47,811 nt of DNA from Parcubacteria group bacterium (GTDB lineage Bacteria > Patescibacteriota > Minisyncoccia > UBA6257 > JACRHW01). Of the stretch, positions 8,482 to 15,934 are shown in pieces. How positions within the stretch are numbered: position 1 is the stretch's first letter; every line of letters begins with the position of its first letter. A program made the position numbers and the translations under genes. The stretch is from NCBI GenBank assembly GCA_016217555.1, contig JACRHW010000002.1, positions 1-47,811 of the forward strand, given 5' to 3'. The notes beneath the pieces are model-generated. The model did not search any database and was not told where the DNA came from. It worked only from the letters and a program-made list of their open reading frames with translations.

Positions 8482-8618
8482 GTCCAGTTCAGGCCAAAGG
8501 CGAATCCTCAAGGGGGAGTCAAGTGGTATCGCTATTTATGGTGAGCCTGTCGAATCCATGATAGGGGGGTTGTAACGGTCTCCCCTTTGGAGATGAGCGT
8601 TTGGCCTGAACTGGACAG
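8482..8618. repeat. Palindromic element, family A copy 2
   Basis: Perfect 18-bp arms (GTCCAGTTCAGGCCAAA at 8483-8499 plus one flanking pair) enclose the family A core: GCGAATCCTCAAGGGGGAGT, the loop word AAGTGGTATCGCTA, then a C-rich strand ending TTTGGAGATGAGCG. A GAGCCTGTCGAATCC word typical of family C is nested in the loop. It lies upstream of hpf. Confidence 0.88.
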
Positions 8619-8652
8619 TAAAAAGATCTTCTATTTATTCTAAAGTATTGGG

Positions 8653-8688
8653 CAAAAAACACAAACTCCTACACGAGGTAGGAGTTTG
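8653..8688 (-). terminator. Strong minus-strand terminator
   Basis: Perfect 11-bp stem CAAACTCCTAC/GTAGGAGTTTG (8662-8672, 8678-8688), then TTTTTT on the minus strand. Confidence 0.75.
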
Positions 8689-8704
8689 CTAAGGGAAGAA
8701 ATAA

Positions 8705-8746
8705 TTATTTCTTCTTCTTTGCTTTTGCTTTCTTTTTTGCTGCCAT
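8705..8746 (-). CDS. Possible lysine/alanine-rich mini-protein (13 aa from ATG)
   Basis: The frame ends in an alanine-lysine tail (MAAKKKAKAKKKK) just before a strong terminator, as in small histone-H1-like basic proteins. The same frame stays open upstream, with a tract reading SAPPCASWVSRVKATM before the ATG, but I found no ATG, GTG or TTG that would give a convincing longer start. It is either a very short basic peptide, a gene with a non-standard start, or a remnant. The terminator is the main reason to list it. Confidence 0.3.
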   Translation of the reverse strand: MAAKKKAKAKKKK

Positions 8747-9044
8747 TGTAGCTTTCACTCTGCTTACCCAGCTTGCGCAAGGTGGCGCAGAATGATTATT
8801 GTTTTTTTTGTCGTCACCTATTAATCGACTGTATTAACACGTGATAACAATAATCTATTCCTACTCTTATTCTATACAATTAATTTCGTTTTGAAGTGTG
8901 GATAACTCTGTTAAATCAAAAATGTTTTTTAAAATTATTCTGAAAGAATACAAAAATTTTCCATTTTGATTTTTAAACTTTGCATTACCATTGTTGACGT
9001 AGTGTTATGAAACGGTACAATAATAGTGTTCGTTTTGCTTGGAT

Positions 9045-9104
9045 TGATCTGCTAGCTAGCACTCACTTAAATCAAATGACGTGGAGTATAACTCTAGCAG
9101 ATCA
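9045..9104. repeat. Inverted repeat, family H
   Basis: Perfect 11-bp arms TGATCTGCTAG and CTAGCAGATCA are separated by 38 bp, directly before the ABC-transporter terminator. The rest of 8750-9045 is AT-rich, with no gene seen and a single perfect DnaA-box match near 8896. Confidence 0.6.
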
Positions 9105-9113
9105 CTCTGAGCA

Positions 9114-9152
9114 CAACAAAAAACTGCCATCACTGTGGCAGTTTTGTTTTTT
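9114..9152 (-). terminator. Terminator of the ABC transporter gene
   Basis: AAACTGCC/GGCAGTTT stem with T runs on both sides, at the stop codon of 9151-10926. Confidence 0.75.
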
Positions 9153-10926
9153 AACCAAGAGCTCCTCGCATTTCAAGATCACGCAAACGTTTATATATTC
9201 CATTCATTCGTGCAAGTTCTTCATGAGTACCAATCGCTTCAATCTTTCCTTCGTCGAGTACCACGACAAGATCCGCATTCATAATCGTACTGAAACGATG
9301 GGCAATTACAAGGATGGTACAGGCGCGATCTCTCATGAGATTGTCTATTGCATGCTGAACATGCTCCTGAGAAACGGCATCCAACGAACTCGTTGCTTCA
9401 TCGAGAATAAGAATTCTTGGATCACGATAGAGAGCACGAGCAATGGCAAGACGTTGGCGTTGCCCACCAGATAAACGGACACCATCTTCACCAATCATTG
9501 TTTCATAACCACTGGGAAGCGCCTGAATAAATTCTTCCGCATAGGCTTGTTGTGCAGCAACTTCTTCATAATTAACCGAAGCGCTAGGATTAACCATACG
9601 AACATTTTCTCTTATGGTCGCATCAAACAATTGTACGTCTTGTGAAACAATGCTAATTTTTTCTCGACGATATGTATCGTAATCAAGAAAACGAAGGTTT
9701 ACACCATCAATCAGAATAGATCCCTCCGTCGGGTCATATTCCCTAAGAAGAAGCGATGCGAGAGTTGTCTTTCCTCCTCCAGAACATCCAACAAGCGCTA
9801 CTGTTGAGTGGGGTTTAATAGTGAGATTAATGTTTTGTAACGCATCTTGTTTTCCTTCAGGATATGAAAACGATACGTTTTTGAATTCAATACGACCCTT
9901 CGATTTTTCTGGAATCACTGTGTGCTCTGGTTGTTTGATGTCGGGTACAATAGCAAAAATTTCAATAAGTTCCTTACAAGCTTCAACACCCTCATTCAAA
10001 CGTCGCTGAAAATCTGACAATCGATACATATTCGAATACACTCGTTCCATCCACATAATGGTAAGAACAACATCGCCTATTCCGCGTATGGGTACATAGG
10101 TCCAATACACAATGAGATACATGATAATGCGCGAAATTGATACCACGTGCTCTTGCTGTATGAGACAACGAATGTATATCCTATGACGCACCACTTCATC
10201 CGTGCAAAATTGCCCAAGAAGTTTATCGTGTTCACTACTTTGATCTTCTTCGATACCAAATTGTTTTAAGGTTCTCCAGTTTTGAGTAAGTTCGGCGCCA
10301 TCACGTTCGATGCGTTTCATCTGTCCTCGAGAAGTTTTGCGGAGAGGCCCCAATTGTTTTTCGTTATACATCATCATGAGCACAAACAATACAACAGTCG
10401 AAAATGCAAGTACGCCAAAATGCCAACCAAGAAATGAAACTCCTATGCTTGTAACAAGTACGCGCACAATAGTGGGAAACGTATCGAAGATAACATTATC
10501 AATGAGATGTTCCACCTTCGCTATATTTTTATCAAGTATAGATTCTTTTTCTCCTGTTGAGTGGGCTATATGCCACGCCGTATCAAGCCGAAGTTCCTTA
10601 CGATGTCCTTGTCCCCACAGCACACGCCATCCTTTCCAGAAAAAATCATGTCTCTTAACATCCATTTCACCACGAACAATCGAACCGATAGTATAAAGAA
10701 CAAAAATCGTACCACAAATCCACATAAGATTAGTAATCTGTGGACCGTTCTGGAGTTCGTTAAAAAACTGTTTCGTAGGATACACCTGAAACACCATAAT
10801 TATTTCTGCGACAATAAGCCACAAAAAGGTAATCAAAATGGTGTGTTTTAATGCAACAACATCATTCTTAACTTCTTTTTCTTCACTTAGTTTTCTAAGA
10901 AATTCGCGAATCATGCGTATTCCCAT
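9151..10926 (-). CDS. ABC transporter, fused membrane and ATPase domains
   Basis: Half-transporter of the exporter (MsbA/LmrA-like) type, expected to dimerise. The membrane domain (about residues 1-310) has several hydrophobic helices, starting with HTILITFLWLIVAEIIMVF. The ATPase domain shows Walker A GCSGGGKTTLASLLL, signature LSGGQRQRLAIARAL, Walker B ILILDEATSSLD and switch HRFSTI. A ribosome site AAAGGAG lies 11 bases before the ATG. No peptidase domain is fused, and the substrate cannot be told from sequence. A possible 25-residue peptide gene lies upstream on the same strand. Confidence 0.93.
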   Translation of the reverse strand: MGIRMIREFLRKLSEEKEVKNDVVALKHTILITFLWLIVAEIIMVFQVYPTKQFFNELQNGPQITNLMWICGTIFVLYTIGSIVRGEMDVKRHDFFWKGWRVLWGQGHRKELRLDTAWHIAHSTGEKESILDKNIAKVEHLIDNVIFDTFPTIVRVLVTSIGVSFLGWHFGVLAFSTVVLFVLMMMYNEKQLGPLRKTSRGQMKRIERDGAELTQNWRTLKQFGIEEDQSSEHDKLLGQFCTDEVVRHRIYIRCLIQQEHVVSISRIIMYLIVYWTYVPIRGIGDVVLTIMWMERVYSNMYRLSDFQRRLNEGVEACKELIEIFAIVPDIKQPEHTVIPEKSKGRIEFKNVSFSYPEGKQDALQNINLTIKPHSTVALVGCSGGGKTTLASLLLREYDPTEGSILIDGVNLRFLDYDTYRREKISIVSQDVQLFDATIRENVRMVNPSASVNYEEVAAQQAYAEEFIQALPSGYETMIGEDGVRLSGGQRQRLAIARALYRDPRILILDEATSSLDAVSQEHVQHAIDNLMRDRACTILVIAHRFSTIMNADLVVVLDEGKIEAIGTHEELARMNGIYKRLRDLEMRGALG

Positions 10927-11005
10927 TGCGCATCACTCCTTTCTTTGGTGATGGTTGCGCACCCCTATTCTCTGTTTTTCAAAGATCAACTCCCCCACTT
11001 CTTCA

Positions 11006-11040
11006 AGAAAGCAAAACTCGGCATAAAATTCATGCCGAGC
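11006..11040 (-). terminator. Hairpin between small ORF and ABC gene
   Basis: CTCGGCAT/ATGCCGAG stem followed on the minus strand by TTTTGC-T-rich sequence. It could terminate or attenuate transcription coming from 11076-11153. Confidence 0.6.
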
Positions 11041-11075
11041 CTTGTTTATTCCTAAAGATGTTTAGAAAAAACCGC

Positions 11076-11153
11076 TCAGCATAATTGCACACCAAAGAGA
11101 ACCGGCTGGGTTCCGTTTGATGCTTCCGCAATCATGTATTGTGCGTTCTTCAT
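11076..11153 (-). CDS. Possible short peptide, 25 aa, ending in Cys
   Basis: The reading frame runs from MKNAQYMIAEASN through PVLFGVQLC to a TGA. A purine-rich AAGGGTGA lies about 15-20 bases upstream, and a hairpin terminator follows before the exporter gene. Position and size would suit a leader peptide or an exported peptide, but no processing or modification gene is nearby. Short frames arise by chance, so the evidence is position only. Confidence 0.3.
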   Translation of the reverse strand: MKNAQYMIAEASNGTQPVLFGVQLC

Positions 11154-11198
11154 AATTATTTCTTTGTATCACCCTTAATATTTCCTGTCAAGTGCTTT

Positions 11199-11341
11199 GG
11201 GCGCTGTTCGGTAACATAATATTCCCTGAGCGAAGTCGAAGGGTTTCCTTAAGAAAGGTGGGCCTTCGACAAGCTCCTGCCTTTTGTAAGGCTCGCCAGG
11301 GCGGCAGACACTAGTAATTATGAGGTTACCGAATAGCGCCA
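11199..11341. repeat. Composite palindromic repeat, family C copy 2
   Basis: Outer arms GGCGCTGTTCGGTAAC and GTTACCGAATAGCGCC (one mismatch) enclose a CCTGAGCGAAGTCGAAGGG / GGGCCTTCGACAAGCTC unit like 4056-4121. Confidence 0.75.
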
Positions 11342-11349
11342 GTGCTTTG

Positions 11350-11379
11350 TGATAAAAATAGATGGCAGTGGCCATCTAT
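11350..11379 (-). terminator. Terminator of the kinase/HAD operon
   Basis: ATAGATGG/CCATCTAT stem followed by TTTTTATC on the minus strand, just after the stop at 11387. Confidence 0.7.
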
Positions 11380-11386
11380 GTTATAA

Positions 11387-12007
11387 CTATGCGTTCTCTA
11401 ATCCAAGCTGTGAAATAATCGATTTTTCATACCACTCTCTTACAACACCCCCAAGTTCTTTTCTACTTCCCATATTTTCTATTTTATAATCAGCACGAGC
11501 TCCAATAGTGGGAATTTCAATTTCTGTTGGGGCCGCCTCCTCACGTAAAAATTGTTCGAATGTTTTTTCGTGTTCCCCGGGACGAGAAAGACGCGGCCGT
11601 CCATAACGAACTTCAACCGGAGCCGTCACATACAATACTACCGAACCAGGAATACTCCTGATCATCTCTTCTTCGCTTGCTCTTCGAATACCATCTACAA
11701 CAATAATCGGTGCATCCCCACTCATAACTCTTGCACGCACCGCATTGGCAAGTGTTCCCTCTCCAAATCCGATATTCATCATTTGTCCAAATTTTTGTTG
11801 ATTCTCTCTCGTCTGCGAAAGATGCCAAAGAGTAAGAGATTCATTGATAATATCAGAAAATCTATGCCTCGAAAATCTCGTCTGCTTAATCTCATAGAGT
11901 AAACGACCAATCCGTACATCTTGTAATACAAGTGTTTTTAGAATATCTCCGACGGTTTCTTTTCCGCCACCTTTTTCTCCTGTTATACCAATTACAATCC
12001 TCGTCAT
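11387..12007 (-). CDS. P-loop nucleotide kinase-like protein (dephospho-CoA/adenylate kinase superfamily)
   Basis: The N-terminus MTRIVIGITGEKGGGKETVG has a GxxGxGK P-loop. IIVVDGIRR near residue 107 looks like Walker B with a lid arginine, and YVTAPVEVRYGRPRLS resembles the lid or base-binding region of small-molecule kinases. The length is 206 aa. The substrate is not clear; dNMP, AMP or dephospho-CoA are all possible. The start codon overlaps the stop of the HAD gene (ATGA junction), so the two are translationally coupled. An ATG 3 bases earlier is an alternative start. Confidence 0.75.
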   Translation of the reverse strand: MTRIVIGITGEKGGGKETVGDILKTLVLQDVRIGRLLYEIKQTRFSRHRFSDIINESLTLWHLSQTRENQQKFGQMMNIGFGEGTLANAVRARVMSGDAPIIVVDGIRRASEEEMIRSIPGSVVLYVTAPVEVRYGRPRLSRPGEHEKTFEQFLREEAAPTEIEIPTIGARADYKIENMGSRKELGGVVREWYEKSIISQLGLENA

Positions 12008-12663
12008 CATGAGGGCACCACCCATCCCTGCAGAATGGAGAGCATTTCGGCAAGCGAATTTACCACATACGTTGGTTTTGCAGCAACAATCTGTTGCCTT
12101 GTGTTATACCCTTCGGTAAATCCAATAGTGCGTATACCAAGCTTCTTGGCGATAGAGATACCCTCAAGGGTATCATCAATATAAAATGTCTCCTCTGGCT
12201 TCACATCAAAATGTACAAGCACATCTCGTAGGGCAGCATTTTTAGGCCACGCCCCACCCACGACGCAATCAAACACGTCTTCAAGCCCAAACTGAGCCAT
12301 ACGCCTTGCAAGCACATCGGGGATTTCCGCACTCACGATAGCAAGCCTTAGACCAAGCTGTTTCACTCGCACCAAAATATGTTTTGCCATAACAGGATCG
12401 TGAAGTTCGACCTTATCCCAATTCTCCTCAAATATCTTTCTCCGCATCCTATTATTAAAATCAAAATCAAATTGTGTTATGCCATGTTGGATATAAAACT
12501 TGCTAAAATCCGACTCAATTTCATTTTGATATTGCAGAAGAGTTGGCGCGGGTACTCCGTATGCTTCAAAAATCGCCTTAGTACTTACATACGCAAGCCA
12601 TAAATCATTCAAAAGCGTTCCATTCCAATCACACACCAAAAGTCTTGGTTTCAAAGGTATCAC
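12007..12663 (-). CDS. HAD-superfamily hydrolase (phosphoglycolate phosphatase-like)
   Basis: Motif I is CDWNGTLLND near residue 11, with the nucleophile Asp present and the second acid replaced by Asn, as in one common HAD subgroup. Motif II is IVSAEIP, motif III includes the WPKNAALRD lysine, and motif IV is FYIDDTLEGISIAKKLGI. The alpha-helical cap between residues 30 and 110 fits cap type C1. The enzyme probably dephosphorylates a small phospho-metabolite. It is the first gene of a two-gene operon with the P-loop kinase. Confidence 0.88.
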   Translation of the reverse strand: MIPLKPRLLVCDWNGTLLNDLWLAYVSTKAIFEAYGVPAPTLLQYQNEIESDFSKFYIQHGITQFDFDFNNRMRRKIFEENWDKVELHDPVMAKHILVRVKQLGLRLAIVSAEIPDVLARRMAQFGLEDVFDCVVGGAWPKNAALRDVLVHFDVKPEETFYIDDTLEGISIAKKLGIRTIGFTEGYNTRQQIVAAKPTYVVNSLAEMLSILQGWVVPS

Positions 12664-12706
12664 TCCTTTATTGTCTAAGAACTAGGCATAGTATAACAAA
12701 AAAATG

Positions 12707-12800
12707 AAAAGTGTAAATCTCAAAATGTAAAGTTACGGTATCTCTTTGGGATAATTTTAAATTTTGCATTGTCATTTTACACTTTGAGATTTGCATTTTT
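12707..12800. repeat. AT-rich inverted repeat, family F
   Basis: AAAAGTGTAAATCTCAAAAT on the left matches the complement of the right flank at roughly 24 of 30 positions, around TTTTAAATTTTGCATTG. It borders the GC-rich RNA locus. Confidence 0.6.
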
Positions 12801-12812
12801 AACTTTTATAAA
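12784..12812 (+). promoter_or_regulatory. Possible + strand promoter at left edge of the RNA locus
   Basis: TTGAGA and TATAAA with a 17-bp spacer, pointing into the GC-rich block with a predicted start at GGCC near 12819. It conflicts with the minus-strand reading of the RNA; one of the two may be fortuitous. Confidence 0.4.
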
Positions 12813-12814
12813 TA

Positions 12815-12840
12815 ATAAGGCCCCGCTTGTGCAGGGTCTC
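12815..12840 (-). terminator. Putative 3' terminator of the structured RNA
   Basis: GACCCTGC and GCGGGGCC form a stem with an ACAA loop, followed by TTATTATTTAT on the minus strand. Confidence 0.5.
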
Positions 12841-13371
12841 ATGGTCGGGGTTGCTACCCCTAGTTGCTAGGTGCTCGAATGCCATTGCCTGGCTTTCATG
12901 TCGAGCACCCATCTCCTCACTTCGGCATCGCTTTTGCGCTGCCTCCTTTCTTTTTCCCGCAATCGTTGCGGGAGGGCGCGATGCCCCTTTGCATTGCTGC
13001 GTCGGGGCGTGGGGTGGGGGGCTGCCGGCTGGCTGCGCGCTAACTACTCCGGTGAGCGTTGCGCGGTGCCCGGTGTGTCGGGTCCCCCTAGGTTTTTCGG
13101 GGTTGCGGAATGGATTTCCACAACCCCTAGATTCACAGAAAACCAGTTGGATGCTTGCGCATGGCGCTACCTTCCCCCTTTCTTTTTTTTCGAATATGCT
13201 GCAGGATTTTCGCGAGAACGGGCTCCCCTGGTTACCCTGTCATGGTTCTCGCTACGCCCAGCGTCCCTAAGGCGGAACGCCGGTTGGATGCCGCAAAATG
13301 TTCATTCGGCTCTCCTTTCTGGTGCGGCAATCTCGCTTGCCCGACACCATTTTCTTGGTACTCCGCGTGGC

Positions 13372-13464
13372 CTAGTGGCCAGTCGGGGCGCCGTAGACAG
13401 CGGTACTCGCCTCGGGCTTCCTGCCCTCGGCGAGACGCCTTTTTTCTGCCTTACGGATTTTCAT
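13372..13464 (-). CDS. Possible 30-aa peptide inside the RNA locus
   Basis: A GAAGGAGG ribosome-site sequence (13471-13478) lies six bases before an ATG that opens a 30-codon frame beginning MKIRKAEKRRLAEGRKPE and ending APTGH. The upstream hairpin at 13505-13541 carries CCTCCTTC, an exact 8-base complement of that ribosome site, so translation could be switchable. The sequence is basic and low in information, and the frame may only be a purine-rich linker of the RNA. Confidence 0.25.
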   Translation of the reverse strand: MKIRKAEKRRLAEGRKPEASTAVYGAPTGH

Positions 13465-13715
13465 TTTTCACCTCCTTCGGTGTTTTTTCTTTTTTCAAAA
13501 AGCGGGTTAGTAAGAAGGAGGAACCACACTCCTTACTAACCACAAAAAATGGGGAAATTAGTGGGAGAGTTGTATAGTACAGCCTCTCATGAACGTAGTC
13601 GATCGCCTAGGGCGAATTATCCATACTACGTTTCCACCAATGCCCCAAAATATAATCGAGGATAGTTGAGCAATGATCTGAGCCCAACTATCCCCAACTT
13701 CAATCTTCTGCTTTT

Positions 13716-13743
13716 AGTAGAGCATATCCACAAATATTGTCAA
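13716..13743 (-). promoter_or_regulatory. Possible extended -10 promoter for the structured RNA
   Basis: TTGACA at 13743-13738 and TGC-TCTACT ending at 13716, with a 16-bp spacer. The predicted start near 13709 is just before the first hairpin of the RNA. Confidence 0.45.
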
Positions 13744-13762
13744 GTACCTGTTTTGCCTTGAT

Positions 13763-13886
13763 AAAACCTATCTATTCGGATGAAATGCGAGGCGCACATG
13801 AGAAACGGACTGAGCTGTATTTCACTGATACAGCGAAGGAGTATCGCAGTGTGCAACGAAGCAGTTCGCCAAAGAGGTAGGTTTTT
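13763..13886. repeat. Palindromic element, family B copy 3 (degenerate)
   Basis: Arms AAAACCTATCTATTCGG and CCAAAGAGGTAGGTTTT (three mismatches) surround a core with AATGCGAGG, CTGTATTTCA-GATACAGCG and ACGAAG, shared with 600-720. A perfect 11-bp hairpin GAAAGTACGCC/GGCGTACTTTC follows at 13892-13917. The remainder to 14027 shows no gene. Confidence 0.7.
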
Positions 13887-14027
13887 GCTAAGAAAGTACG
13901 CCTTGCGGCGTACTTTCTCCAAATGACGTAAGTGACAGATCCGATAAAGGTTCTGAAATTCACCCACCTATGTCTGAAGTATAGCAGATTACGTTTTGTT
14001 TGTAAAGGGGGGTAAGGCTATCCCTTC

Positions 14028-15551
14028 TCATTCAATCTTTTTTCCTTCTTCAATAATCGTGTTGGTGTCTGGTACATAGGTATGAAGAGGAATAACATCA
14101 ATTCCTCCTTTCCATGCCCTTACGATAGGATCGATAAAACTCCACATGGCCACTACCTCATCAGTACTTACAAAAAGAATTTGTTCTCCAAGAATGCAGT
14201 CGAGAAGAAGCTTCTCATACTCCTCAACATATTGAATCCCTTGCCTATTCTTCCGTAGCACAAAATCGAATGCTCTTTCTTCCATCACAAAATCAAGCCC
14301 CGGCTTCTTCGACCAAAATTGGATGGTGATTCCCTCCTGCGGTTCTAAACCAATAACAACTTTATTTTTATAATGTCTCCCCTCAGTAATAGGGCACAAA
14401 CAAGGTTCTGGATGTTTAAATGTAATTACAATCTCTTTTTTTATCTCACCCATACGCTTCCCTCCTTCAAGCATAATAGGAACCCCCTCCCAGCGAGGAA
14501 CATTGAGTGTCGTCATAATCTTAAAATAAGTCTCTGTGATAGAACGTGGATCCACTCCTTTTATTGAAGCATACCCCTTGTATTGAGCACGGAATGTTTT
14601 CTTCACAACATCCCCCTCGGTGATACTTACAAGATGCTCTAATACTCGCGCACGCTCCTCTCGTATTGCCTCGGCACCATAAGCACGAGGTCGTTCCATG
14701 GTGACAAGCGCAAGCATTTGTAATACGTGGTTTTGCCCTACATCAACAAGCGCACCCACACCATCATAAAACGCACCTCGCTCCTCGACACCGAGTGTTT
14801 CAAAAAAACGAATATCAATACGCTCTATGTGCTTAGCGTTCCAATTATCTTCAAAAAGATTGTTCGCAAAACGGAAACTTAGTACATTTTGAATCATCTC
14901 TTTTGCAAGATAGTGATCGATACGATATACCTGGGTCTCCTTAAAAAGTGTTCCCAACAACTCATCGAGTTCTATTGCTGTTTTTAGGTTACTCCCAAAA
15001 GGCTTCTCAACAAGAACCCTTGTCCATCCCGTTAGGGGGAGAGGCGTGCTGCGAGCCATCGCAACCTCTAATGGGATCCGCCCTTCTTCCTCCCCACCAC
15101 ATGGTATCGTAAGCCCTGAGGTAGCAAGATGCTCAAAAATACCTTTATAAAGTTCTGGGGGCACTGCAAGATAAAATAATTTATTCGTACAAATACCCCA
15201 CTCTTCATCGATGTCCTTAAGACGTTTGGCAAGTGAGATGTAACATGAATCTGTATCTAAAAACCCTTGGTGATAAACAAATGAGTTGAGAAAGTTTGTT
15301 GGATCGCTCTCCTTGTCTTGATCACCCACGTATTTGAGAAAGGCAGACCTAAGATGTTCTCTAAACATTTCATCCGATAATTCCCGCCGCGCAAGGCCAA
15401 CCACCCTAAACGTTGTTGGTAATTTTCTCGCCTTGTATAAATAGAAAAGCGCGGGGGCAATTTTCCTCGCTATCAAATCCCCCGTTGCTCCAAAAATTAC
15501 AAGAATTGTAGGGGTAAGACCATCCCCGCAACCATCTATATTTTTTTGCAT
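14028..15551 (-). CDS. zwf: Glucose-6-phosphate 1-dehydrogenase
   Basis: Oxidises glucose 6-phosphate to 6-phosphogluconolactone, feeding NADPH and the pentose phosphate route. The dinucleotide-binding motif is LVIFGATGDLIARKIAPAL near residue 19. VEKPFG, RIDHYLAKE (usually RIDHYLGKE) and DVGQNHVLQMLALV, with the catalytic His, are all present. The length of 507 aa is normal. I chose MQKNIDG as start; six upstream in-frame residues are unlikely. No pgl or gnd is adjacent. It appears monocistronic. Confidence 0.96.
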   Translation of the reverse strand: MQKNIDGCGDGLTPTILVIFGATGDLIARKIAPALFYLYKARKLPTTFRVVGLARRELSDEMFREHLRSAFLKYVGDQDKESDPTNFLNSFVYHQGFLDTDSCYISLAKRLKDIDEEWGICTNKLFYLAVPPELYKGIFEHLATSGLTIPCGGEEEGRIPLEVAMARSTPLPLTGWTRVLVEKPFGSNLKTAIELDELLGTLFKETQVYRIDHYLAKEMIQNVLSFRFANNLFEDNWNAKHIERIDIRFFETLGVEERGAFYDGVGALVDVGQNHVLQMLALVTMERPRAYGAEAIREERARVLEHLVSITEGDVVKKTFRAQYKGYASIKGVDPRSITETYFKIMTTLNVPRWEGVPIMLEGGKRMGEIKKEIVITFKHPEPCLCPITEGRHYKNKVVIGLEPQEGITIQFWSKKPGLDFVMEERAFDFVLRKNRQGIQYVEEYEKLLLDCILGEQILFVSTDEVVAMWSFIDPIVRAWKGGIDVIPLHTYVPDTNTIIEEGKKIE

Positions 15552-15677
15552 ATATGTCCAAACAAGCACATTTTACCACAAACGCATGGTTTTTAAGTGC
15601 CCGACAAACGATTGACTTTTGAGTTAATTATTGTAAAACTCTTATTAGTTTCTTCACAACACAAAAGGAGGGGTCAT

Positions 15678-15866
15678 ATGAAACATAATCCGTGGTATCA
15701 ATTTGGAAATATAACCATGATGATACTTCTTAGAGTCCTCATTGTATATGGAGTACTTATGGTTATCATTCAACTCCCCATATGCTTTCTCGCCCCCGGT
15801 CTCATTGTGCTTTTTGCTATCCTCTACCTCATTCTTCCAAGATATTTGAATGGGTTTATTGATTAA
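15678..15866 (+). CDS. Small membrane protein, 62 aa
   Basis: A near-ideal AAAGGAGG ribosome site precedes the ATG. A short polar N-terminus (MKHNPWYQFGN) is followed by two closely spaced hydrophobic stretches (about residues 12-35 and 38-54) broken by a proline, and a short basic end. A hairpin terminator follows. The family is not recognised. The gene is well supported by its signals. Confidence 0.7.
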   Translation: MKHNPWYQFGNITMMILLRVLIVYGVLMVIIQLPICFLAPGLIVLFAILYLILPRYLNGFID

Positions 15867-15897
15867 AAAATCCTGATCTCGATCATTAAACACAAAC

Positions 15898-15928
15898 CCG
15901 TCTCTTAAGACGGCTTTTAATTTTTTTT
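15898..15928 (+). terminator. Terminator, bidirectional
   Basis: CCGTCT/AGACGG stem (15898-15903, 15908-15913) then CTTTTAATTTTTTTT. It also fits the 3' end of the Nudix gene on the other strand. Confidence 0.75.
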
Positions 15929-15934
15929 AGAACA

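Larger units (their letters stand above)
12815..13709 (-). ncRNA. Large structured RNA of unrecognised family (strand tentative)
   Basis: About 0.9 kb of GC-rich sequence in an AT-rich genome is packed with complementary segments. On the minus strand, in order: hairpin 685-693/660-668 (add 13000); three-way junction 13551-13646 with two TAG triloop arms; 10-bp hairpin 13505-13514/13532-13541; GCGAGAAC helix 13212-13219/13245-13252; GGGGTTG helix 13099-13105/13121-13127; GGCATCGC helix 12924-12931/12978-12985 enclosing CCCGCAA hairpin 12956-12972; GGTGCTCGA helix 12870-12878/12901-12909; and a final GC hairpin with T-rich tail at 12815-12840. Linkers are A/G-rich on this strand, as in folded RNAs. 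I saw no RNase P, tmRNA, SRP or group II domain V signatures. An extended -10 promoter sits at 13716-13743. A + strand promoter also exists, so the strand is not certain. Confidence 0.65.

Noticed and set aside
8890-8910. Perfect DnaA box (TGTGGATAA) in AT-rich sequence as an origin
   Set aside because: Only one box is seen, with no dnaA or dnaN nearby, so an origin is not supported.
11175-11375. 66-codon minus frame
   Set aside because: It is wholly made of family C repeat sequence and its flanks.
12827-13577. Long overlapping + strand open frames (140-222 codons) in the GC-rich block
   Set aside because: Three frames are open at once, compositions are implausible (Cys/Leu/Arg/Gly-rich), no ribosome sites fit, and the DNA is explained by RNA helices.
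12815-13709. RNase P RNA, tmRNA or group II intron as identity of the RNA locus
   Set aside because: I could not find the conserved RNase P P4 strands, a tmRNA alanyl acceptor/T-arm or a group II domain V on either strand.
13740-13967. Two overlapping minus frames of 63-75 codons
   Set aside because: They coincide with palindrome B3 and a hairpin.
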